A DNA stretch of 6,063 nt from Flavobacteriaceae bacterium (GTDB taxonomy: Bacteria; Bacteroidota; Bacteroidia; Flavobacteriales; Flavobacteriaceae): NCBI GenBank assembly GCA_023141985.1, contig JAGLKH010000372.1, positions 1 through 6,063 of the forward strand, read 5' to 3'. Made by a program: the position numbers and the translations under genes. A model generated the notes under the pieces. It worked only from the letters and a program-made list of their open reading frames with translations, was not told the origin of the DNA and did no database searches. This document shows positions 1 through 4,472 of this stretch, one piece after another; position 1 is the stretch's first letter, and every line of letters begins with the position of its first letter.

Positions 1-381
1 TTTCAGGACGAAATTGATAGTATTAATATTTTAAATGCATCAATACTGGCTATGCATAAATCTATAGATCAATTAATAGAATCTCCCGAATTTATAATTG
101 TTGATGGCAACAGGTTTAAACCTTATAATAATATCCCTTTTGAAACTATTATAAAAGGGGATGGAAAATTTTTGAGTATTGCTGCAGCTTCTGTTTTAGC
201 CAAAACTTATCGCGATGACTATATGTGTAAAATTCATAAAGAATTCCCTATGTATAATTGGAAACAAAATAAAGGATATCCAACAAAAGAACATCGTGAA
301 GCTATTGCAACATATGGCATTACAAAATATCACAGAAAAAGTTTCAGGTTAATTCCGGAACAATTAAAATTAGAGTTATAA
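1..381 (+). CDS. rnhB: Ribonuclease HII, 3' part (5' end outside window)
   Basis: Frame 1 is open from the first base to a TAA at 379-381, giving 126 residues; the ATG at 52 is an internal Met, not the start. RNase HII cuts the RNA strand of RNA/DNA hybrids and starts removal of single ribonucleotides from DNA, in the cytoplasm. Visible family motifs: VDGNRF (fragment residues 34-39) with the third active-site Asp at 35, IIKGDGK (50-56), [17 protein letters not shown] (59-75) with the fourth active-site Asp at about 72, [13 protein letters not shown], and a YHRKSF segment near the C-terminus. From the usual family length of about 200 residues, roughly 75 N-terminal residues, including the first catalytic Asp-Glu pair, lie upstream. 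The C-terminus (IPEQLKLEL) looks natural. The last base of the stop codon is also the first base of the inverted-repeat element that follows. Confidence 0.96.
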   Translation, partial: FQDEIDSINILNASILAMHKSIDQLIESPEFIIVDGNRFKPYNNIPFETIIKGDGKFLSIAAASVLAKTYRDDYMCKIHKEFPMYNWKQNKGYPTKEHREAIATYGITKYHRKSFRLIPEQLKLEL

Positions 382-396
382 CCCGCACTATTCATA
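379..396. repeat. Left terminal inverted repeat of MITE-like element
   Basis: This 18-bp arm is perfectly complementary to 539-556. Its first three bases are the rnhB stop codon, so gene end and element end overlap. Confidence 0.75.
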
Positions 397-538
397 CCTA
401 TTCTATTCCAAAGTCAAACTGCATGCTATTTTTGGCAATGCTCCAAACTTTTATTCCTCAAAAGTGGACTCAATTCATCGTCAAAAAATTTGTGTGCTTC
501 CCAAATATATTGCCATTTTGACTTTTCATAACGAAAGC

Positions 539-556
539 TATGAATAGTGCGGGTTA
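539..556. repeat. Right terminal inverted repeat of MITE-like element
   Basis: This arm is the perfect reverse complement of 379-396. It is followed within a few bases by a T-run (559-563) and the -7 promoter box of the next gene, so it occupies the place where a -33 box would be expected. Confidence 0.75.
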
Positions 557-562
557 AGTTTT

Positions 563-570
563 TATATTTG
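563..570 (+). promoter_or_regulatory. Candidate -7 promoter box (TATATTTG) for the lipoprotein gene
   Basis: TATATTTG matches the Bacteroidota TAnnTTTG -7 consensus and lies 28 bases before the ATG at 599, predicting a 5' leader of about 20 nt. No clear TTG/TTTG -33 box is present at the expected distance, because that position (about 540-544) is inside the right arm of the inverted-repeat element. The match could be chance in such AT-rich DNA. Confidence 0.45.
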
Positions 571-598
571 TAAAGGTTATGCTATTAACATATTTTAA

Positions 599-2959
599 AT
601 GAAGAAACTCGTTTTCATACTCTTAATTTCCCTTTCAACTCATAGTTGCATTAACTCTAAAAAAAGGACTACTGAAATTACGCAATTTGTTCCCGAAAAT
701 TCTTCAATAGTTATAAAAATAAATGATTTAGAAACGTTTAAAAGTGATATAAAAAATAACGATTTTATTACAAAATTATCTTCCTCTACTTTACAAAGAG
801 ACATTACTAAAAAACTTGAAAATCTAAAAACTAATAATCCTGTTTTGGTTTGTTTTGAAAACAGCACCAACAAACTCAATTACTCTATTATTACAAAATA
901 TCATGACAGTTTGTTTACTATTAAAGAAACAGATTCGCTTAATATATTTAGTAAAATTATAGATAGCATTTATGTTGGTTCATTATCTAAATCCATTATA
1001 GATAACCTAAACGTGAATGAAAATCTGGCGTTTGAAACATTGTATGAAACCACAAATAGCAACAGCACTTTTTCGGTTTTCATGAATAGTAAAAGTTCTA
1101 ATCGTTTAGGAAACGCCATTTTTCCTGGAGAAATTACTTTCTTTTCTAATTGGATGTCTTTAGATACCGAAGTAACTCCAGATCAAATTTTACTTAACGG
1201 AATTGTAACTACAAACGACACGATAAAACAACTAATAAGTATCTTTAAAAATACTATTCCGCAAGAAAATACCATTCAGCAAATAGCGCCTTCTCTTAGC
1301 AATGGTTTTTTAAGTTTTACCTATGATGACTTTGACATGTTTCGAAAAAATCTCAACGAATATCATTTGCAAACCATTGATTCTTCTTATTATTCTGAAT
1401 TGTTTCATACTATAAATGAAGTTGGAGAGGTCAATCTCGATAACAATTCTTTTGTGGTATTAAAATCTATCGATGCTTTTGCTACAAAGGAAGCTTTGCA
1501 GGACCATCAAAATGTAGTATCAACTTTCAGAAACGTTAATATTTTAGAGTTTTCTAATCCAACTTTATTTAATAATACATTTAGTCCACTTATCAGCTCT
1601 CAAAACATTTCGTATTATAGTGTTCTTGATGATTTTTTTGTATTTGCAAATTCTGAAACTACACTTCAAGATATTATTTCGAATTTTAAGAATGGGACAA
1701 CTCTTAGCAATAATACTGTTTTTAAAAATTGTTTAAGGTCTTTAAGTGACGAATCCTCATTAATGATTATTAAAAATTCAGGACAATTAAAACAAATGAT
1801 GTCTTTAGTATTTAATGAAGATTTTACTGATCTAAAATTAAAAGACTATAAAATTTCCGCACTACAATTTGTACAAGATGATAGTTTTTTACATGTAAAC
1901 GGAGTGATACAAAAAAATAAATCTCGAACAGAACAAAATTCTATATCTGAAGAATTTAATGTGGTTTTAGATGCAGATCTACTCATGCAACCTCATTTTG
2001 TAATTAACCATCGTACAAAACAGAAAGAGATTGTAGCTCAGGATGTAAACAATAATTTGTATTTAATATCCAATATAGGAAAAGTGCTTTGGAAAAAAAG
2101 GCTTAACGGAAATATTTTAGGAAATATCCAACAAGTCGATTTGTATAAAAACGGAAGACTTCAATTAGCGTTTGCAACACCTAAGCGCATTTATATTTTA
2201 GACCGAAATGGAAAAGATGTGTCGCCATTTCCTTTAAAATTTAATGATGAAATAACGCAGCCTTTATCAATCTTTGATTATGATAACACAAAGAATTATC
2301 GCTTTCTAATAGTGCAAAACAATGAGTTATTAATGCTTGACAAAAAAGGCAAAACCGTTAGAGGGTTCAATTACAAAAAAAGTAATAATAACATTGTAAC
2401 TCAACCAAAACACTTTAGACTACAAGGTAAAGATTATATTGTTTTTGGTACTGGAAACAAAATGAAAATTTTGAATCGCCAAGGACACAATAGAATTACT
2501 GTTAAAGAAAATATTGCCTTTTCAAAGAATGACATCTATTTATATAAAGATAAGTTTACAACAACTAATGCTAACGGAGAACTTATTCAAGTTAATTTAC
2601 GTGGCAATGTAAGTAAACAAAGTTTGGGCTTAGATCGTAATCATTTTATGGATGCTACAAGTAAAACATTAGTAGCCCTATCGGAAAACAATTTGAATAT
2701 TAAACTAAAGAATTACGAGCTTGATTTCGGAAACTATACAGCACCTAAGATTTTCTATTTAAACGATAAGATTTACATTACAATTACCGACTTACAAACT
2801 CAAAAAGTATATTTGTTTGATAGCCAAGCAAGACTGCTTAAGAACTTTCCTGTTTATGGTAACTCCCTTATAGATTTTGCCAATATTGACAAAGACAATA
2901 AACTTGAATTTGTTGTAAAAGGGGAATCCAACTCCATAATTGTTTACAAAAAAAATTAA
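599..2959 (+). CDS. Large predicted lipoprotein: DUF3352-like N-terminal part plus beta-propeller-like C-terminal part
   Basis: I do not recognise a named function. The 786-residue product starts with a short signal peptide (MKKLVFILLISLSTHSC), with Cys17 as the likely lipidated residue. The lipobox (T-H-S-C) is non-canonical, but Bacteroidota lipoboxes are relaxed. The residues after Cys17 (INSKKR) are not acidic, which gives no sign of a surface-export signal, so a periplasmic location is inferred. Residues about 30-450 hold alternating strand/helix units (for example SSIVIKINDLETFKSDI; FVFANSETTLQDIISNF near 347-363, then TTLSNNTVFKNCLRSL) resembling DUF3352. From about residue 454 to the end, short repeated units of the type 'hydrophobic strand, YILDRNG / LMLDKKGK / KILNRQG / YLFDSQ, turn' look like PQQ/WD-type propeller blades, closing with an FG-GAP-like ANIDKDNKLEFVV. 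The ATG at 599 is chosen because the signal peptide begins there; no Shine-Dalgarno sequence is visible. A strong terminator lies about 170 bp downstream. Confidence 0.88.
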   Translation: MKKLVFILLISLSTHSCINSKKRTTEITQFVPENSSIVIKINDLETFKSDIKNNDFITKLSSSTLQRDITKKLENLKTNNPVLVCFENSTNKLNYSIITKYHDSLFTIKETDSLNIFSKIIDSIYVGSLSKSIIDNLNVNENLAFETLYETTNSNSTFSVFMNSKSSNRLGNAIFPGEITFFSNWMSLDTEVTPDQILLNGIVTTNDTIKQLISIFKNTIPQENTIQQIAPSLSNGFLSFTYDDFDMFRKNLNEYHLQTIDSSYYSELFHTINEVGEVNLDNNSFVVLKSIDAFATKEALQDHQNVVSTFRNVNILEFSNPTLFNNTFSPLISSQNISYYSVLDDFFVFANSETTLQDIISNFKNGTTLSNNTVFKNCLRSLSDESSLMIIKNSGQLKQMMSLVFNEDFTDLKLKDYKISALQFVQDDSFLHVNGVIQKNKSRTEQNSISEEFNVVLDADLLMQPHFVINHRTKQKEIVAQDVNNNLYLISNIGKVLWKKRLNGNILGNIQQVDLYKNGRLQLAFATPKRIYILDRNGKDVSPFPLKFNDEITQPLSIFDYDNTKNYRFLIVQNNELLMLDKKGKTVRGFNYKKSNNNIVTQPKHFRLQGKDYIVFGTGNKMKILNRQGHNRITVKENIAFSKNDIYLYKDKFTTTNANGELIQVNLRGNVSKQSLGLDRNHFMDATSKTLVALSENNLNIKLKNYELDFGNYTAPKIFYLNDKIYITITDLQTQKVYLFDSQARLLKNFPVYGNSLIDFANIDKDNKLEFVVKGESNSIIVYKKN

Positions 2960-3128
2960 TCTATATTATTGATATTTAAGAGTTTAATTTTTAACTTTAA
3001 CCATTACCTTCAAAATAAATAATTAAATTTTGAGTATGTTAACATAATAGTAAGTATATGTCAGTTATTTAAGAAAATAATATATAAAAACATATAACGC
3101 AACCAAATCGAAAAGTCCCTTTATCGAG
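2960..3128. other. AT-rich intergenic stretch between convergent genes
   Basis: No open frame of note is present. The stretch holds a 12-bp perfect palindrome, TATGTTAACATA (3035-3046), and a weak hairpin just before the terminator: TCGA 3108-3111 with 3124-3127, plus AAA 3112-3114 with TTT 3120-3122 across a bulged A. Nothing else is recognised. Confidence 0.5.
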
Positions 3129-3165
3129 AAGCGTCAAGACTTTATGTCTTGGCGCTTTGTTTTTA
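3129..3165 (+). terminator. Intrinsic (Rho-independent) terminator
   Basis: AAGCGTCAAGAC (3129-3140) pairs with GTCTTGGCGCTT (3146-3157) as a 12-bp stem with one U-G wobble and a 5-nt loop, TTTAT. A T-rich tail (TGTTTTTATC) follows on the + strand only; on the opposite strand no U-run follows the stem. It therefore ends + strand transcription, most likely that of the lipoprotein gene whose stop is about 170 bp upstream, or of an unrecognised small transcript in between. It sits before the convergent lipB and may stop antisense read-through into it. Confidence 0.85.
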
Positions 3166-3191
3166 TCACTTTTTGTTATTTTTATTAGCTG

Positions 3192-3260
3192 CTATATTGC
3201 CGAATTAATAGCAGTAAAAACCGCCATAGCAAAAGCGATCCAAACTCCAATATTTATATT
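3192..3260 (-). pseudogene. Possible remnant of a small glycine-zipper-like membrane protein
   Basis: On the minus strand, after a stop at 3263-3261, an open frame reads [22 protein letters not shown] and ends at a TAG (3194-3192). The IGVWIA core and small-residue spacing resemble, from memory, the C-termini of short glycine-zipper-like proteins common in Flavobacteriaceae, but several expected glycines are replaced. There is no N-terminal half: the frame runs back into the end of lipB and stops. Its only ATG (3227-3225) would give 11 residues. It may be a decayed fragment or chance; the resemblance is a visual impression. Confidence 0.2.
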
Positions 3261-3970
3261 TTATTAGATTCCATTTTTAATTCGGCTTCAAATAAAACTT
3301 CAAAATGTTTTAGTAGTTTTTGCTTTACTTCAGCTTCGTCGATCTTGTTCTTACCAAGTTCTACATTTAACGATGTTACAGCTTTACCACGTATGCCACA
3401 AGGAATAATATTATCGAAATAACCCAAATTAGCATTCACATTTAATGCAAAACCATGCATGGTAACCCAACGACTAGCGCGAACTCCCATAGCACAAATC
3501 TTTCTTGCAAAGGGTGTTCCTACATCTATCCAAACACCTGTTTCTCCAAGGCTTCGCCCTGCTTTTAATCCATATTCGGCAAGTGTTAGAATAATAACTT
3601 CTTCCAGAAAACGAAGGTATTTATGGATGTCTGTAAAAAAATTGTCGAGGTCTAAAATAGGATAACCTACTATTTGCCCCGGACCATGATAAGTAATATC
3701 TCCGCCACGATTTATTTTATAAAATGTTGCGCCTTTTTGGGTAAGCTGTTCTTCATTTAAAAGCAAGTTAGACATGTCTCCACTTTTACCCAATGTATAT
3801 ACATGAGGATGCTCTACAAACAAAAAATAATTAGATGTTATTACATTGGTTTTTTCTCTTCTATTTTTAATCTTTATGTCGAGAATACCTTTAAATAGTT
3901 GCTCCTGGTAATCCCAGGTTTGCTTATAATCTTTATAACCTAAATCTTGTATTTCAACACTCTTATTCAT
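3254..3970 (-). CDS. lipB: Octanoyltransferase LipB (lipoyl/octanoyl-[ACP]:protein transferase)
   Basis: LipB moves octanoyl from acyl carrier protein to a lysine on lipoyl domains of 2-oxoacid dehydrogenases and GcvH; LipA then adds sulfur. It acts in the cytoplasm. The 238-residue product has the full set of family motifs: [12 protein letters not shown] (54-65), [14 protein letters not shown] (86-99), YPILDL, GVWID (145-149), [13 protein letters not shown] (156-168) with the catalytic Lys157, HGFALNV (172-178), and [12 protein letters not shown] (190-201) with the nucleophile Cys191. The Lys-Cys spacing of 34 matches E. coli LipB (Lys135/Cys169). I place the start at the ATG at 3970 ([15 protein letters not shown]). 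An upstream in-frame TTG at 4009 would add 13 residues, but that TTG looks like part of the promoter and the extension ([12 protein letters not shown]) is not typical of the family. The gene is convergent with the lipoprotein gene and follows the Pmp3-type gene on the same strand. Confidence 0.97.
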   Translation of the reverse strand: MNKSVEIQDLGYKDYKQTWDYQEQLFKGILDIKIKNRREKTNVITSNYFLFVEHPHVYTLGKSGDMSNLLLNEEQLTQKGATFYKINRGGDITYHGPGQIVGYPILDLDNFFTDIHKYLRFLEEVIILTLAEYGLKAGRSLGETGVWIDVGTPFARKICAMGVRASRWVTMHGFALNVNANLGYFDNIIPCGIRGKAVTSLNVELGKNKIDEAEVKQKLLKHFEVLFEAELKMESNKI

Positions 3971-3976
3971 AGTGTG

Positions 3977-4010
3977 CAAACCTACGAATTTTTTACATTT
4001 TAATAACAAC
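3977..4010 (-). promoter_or_regulatory. lipB promoter (GTTG, 22 bp, TAGGTTTG)
   Basis: Read on the minus strand, GTTG (4010-4007), a 22-bp spacer and TAGGTTTG (3984-3977) match the Bacteroidota -33 TTG/TTTG and -7 TAnnTTTG boxes. Only 6 bases (CACACT) separate the -7 box from the ATG at 3970, so transcription should begin at or just before the start codon. This supports the 3970 start and predicts a leaderless or nearly leaderless mRNA. Confidence 0.6.
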
Positions 4011-4016
4011 GATTAT

Positions 4017-4056
4017 AATCTATAGGTTCTCTCTAACCTATTTATTAATATAGATT
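4017..4056. repeat. Compound inverted repeat upstream of the lipB promoter
   Basis: ATAGGTT (4022-4028) and AACCTAT (4035-4041) form a 7-bp inverted repeat around CTCTCT. A second pair, AATCTATA (4017-4024) and TATAGATT (4049-4056), overlaps its left arm. The block begins 6 bp upstream of the lipB -33 box and ends 22 bp after the stop codon of the Pmp3-type gene. No U-run follows the structure on the minus strand, so it is not a standard terminator for that gene; an operator or an RNA 3'-end structure is possible. Confidence 0.4.
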
Positions 4057-4078
4057 TGTTCAAAGAAAAGATACGCTT

Positions 4079-4237
4079 TTATCGATTAGGATTATTTAAA
4101 ATAACGAGTGCTGCGATAACTCCCGGAACCCAACCGCAAAGCCATAATAAAAAAACGATGAATATAGAACCACATCCTTTATCTAATACAGATAAAGGAG
4201 GAAAAAATATAGCAAGTAAAACTCTCCAAATGCTCAT
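4079..4237 (-). CDS. Pmp3/YqaE family small membrane protein, 52 aa
   Basis: This short gene lies on the minus strand, from ATG at 4237-4235 to TAA at 4081-4079. The product begins MSIWRVLLAIFFPPLSVL and ends VPGVIAALVILNNPNR. It has the family pattern: a first membrane segment (about 4-18) with LAIFFPPLSV, a short loop with DKGCG (19-23), and a second segment (about 25-47) with LLWLCGWVPGVIAAL. The GW-[IV]-PG-[IV]-I-A-L signature is diagnostic of Pmp3/YqaE (UPF0057) proteolipids, whose usual length is about 50-60 residues. Yeast and plant members influence membrane potential and salt or cold tolerance; the bacterial role is not settled. The gene is divergent from lysS and lies 108 bp upstream of lipB, which has its own promoter. 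I see no convincing promoter box for it. Confidence 0.93.
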   Translation of the reverse strand: MSIWRVLLAIFFPPLSVLDKGCGSIFIVFLLWLCGWVPGVIAALVILNNPNR

Positions 4238-4278
4238 TTAATTTTGTTTTTAATTGATTTGATTGATGTAACTATGTG

Positions 4279-4311
4279 ACGCAAAATAAAAACTATTGTT
4301 ACAATTTGCGT
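4279..4311. repeat. Inverted repeat ACGCAAA / TTTGCGT
   Basis: ACGCAAA (4279-4285) and TTTGCGT (4305-4311) are perfect reverse complements, 19 bases apart, between the start of the Pmp3-type gene and the RNA candidate. The right arm shares GCGT with the closing helix of that RNA (4308-4313), so the two pairings exclude each other. Confidence 0.45.
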
Positions 4312-4410
4312 TAAGGATTGAGTTATTTGTTTAAACTCCTTTTTGAGTTTCCAAAAAGAGTGAGTAACGAAAGCCTGACCTTCTGCAACTTTAGTGTAAG
4401 AGGTAACGCC
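4308..4410 (+). ncRNA. Structured RNA candidate, flavobacterial intergenic motif (Flavo-1-like)
   Basis: The about 103-nt segment can fold into a closed multi-branch structure. GCGTTA (4308-4313) pairs with TAACGC (4404-4409). A hairpin pairs 4335-4345 with 4352-4361 (ACTC, bulged C4339, TTTTTG against CAAAAAGAGT). A second hairpin has ACCT (4378-4381) with AGGT (4401-4404) and inner pairs 4384-4389 with 4394-4398; U4404 cannot be in both helices at once. Single-stranded AGTAACGAAAGCCTGACC joins them. From memory, the strings GGATTGAG, CTCCTTTTT, GAAAGCCTGACC and GGTAACGCCC recur between genes of many flavobacteria, and I think this corresponds to the Flavo-1 motif, but I could not check that. 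It lies upstream of the predicted lysS promoter, so it would be a separate transcript unless lysS has a second, upstream start. Confidence 0.5.
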
Positions 4411-4443
4411 CAAAAAACAATTTTTATTTAATGGTTTTAACTG

Positions 4444-4451
4444 TATCTTTG
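4444..4451 (+). promoter_or_regulatory. lysS -7 promoter box (TATCTTTG)
   Basis: TATCTTTG is a perfect TAnnTTTG match 21 bases before the lysS ATG. A T5 run at 4421-4425 sits at a suitable distance for the -33 region but lacks the G. The leader would be short (about 15 nt), and no Shine-Dalgarno sequence is visible, as is usual in this phylum. Confidence 0.65.
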
Positions 4452-4472
4452 CATGCTTAATATATTTTGAAT

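Larger units (their letters stand above)
379..556. mobile_element. MITE-like element with 18-bp perfect terminal inverted repeats
   Basis: TAACCCGCACTATTCATA at 379-396 is the exact reverse complement of 539-556. The outermost TA on each side may be a duplicated TA target site, leaving a 174-bp element (381-554) with 16-bp repeats; because TA is its own complement, the boundary is ambiguous. Nested complementary segments lie inside: 410-418 with 517-525, and 434-439 with 509-514. The 13-base stretches between the outer and middle arms are of equal length. A further hairpin has CTTTT 448-452 pairing with AAAAG 460-464. No transposase fits, so it would be non-autonomous or a deleted insertion sequence. 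TA targeting is typical of IS630/Tc1-type transposases, but I cannot name a parent family. As RNA it could fold into a long stem and help end rnhB transcription. Confidence 0.7.

Noticed and set aside
640..879. 79-codon open frame on the minus strand
   Set aside because: It lies antisense within the lipoprotein gene, whose + strand frame begins with a clear signal peptide. The minus peptide is Phe/Leu/Ser-rich antisense composition with no recognisable motif.
3189..3214. CTGCTAT/ATAGCAG inverted repeat as a lipB terminator
   Set aside because: The stem is only 7 bp and no U-run follows it on the minus strand. It also lies within the possible protein remnant, so chance is likelier.
3459..3665. 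68-codon open frame on the + strand
   Set aside because: It is antisense to the catalytic core of lipB, which has all family motifs. No promoter or family resemblance supports it.
3971..4009. TTG start at 4009 adding 13 residues to LipB
   Set aside because: The TTG fits a -33 promoter box and the -7 box lies inside the extension. Family-like sequence starts at [11 protein letters not shown].
4056..4241. 61-codon open frame on the + strand
   Set aside because: It is the antisense shadow of the Pmp3/YqaE-type gene, whose GW-V-PG motif and membrane segments are clear on the minus strand.
4239..4246. TAATTTTG as a + strand promoter box for the RNA candidate
   Set aside because: It matches TAnnTTTG, but there is no -33 partner, it overlaps the start of the Pmp3-type gene, and such matches are common in AT-rich DNA. 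I mention it only as a possibility.
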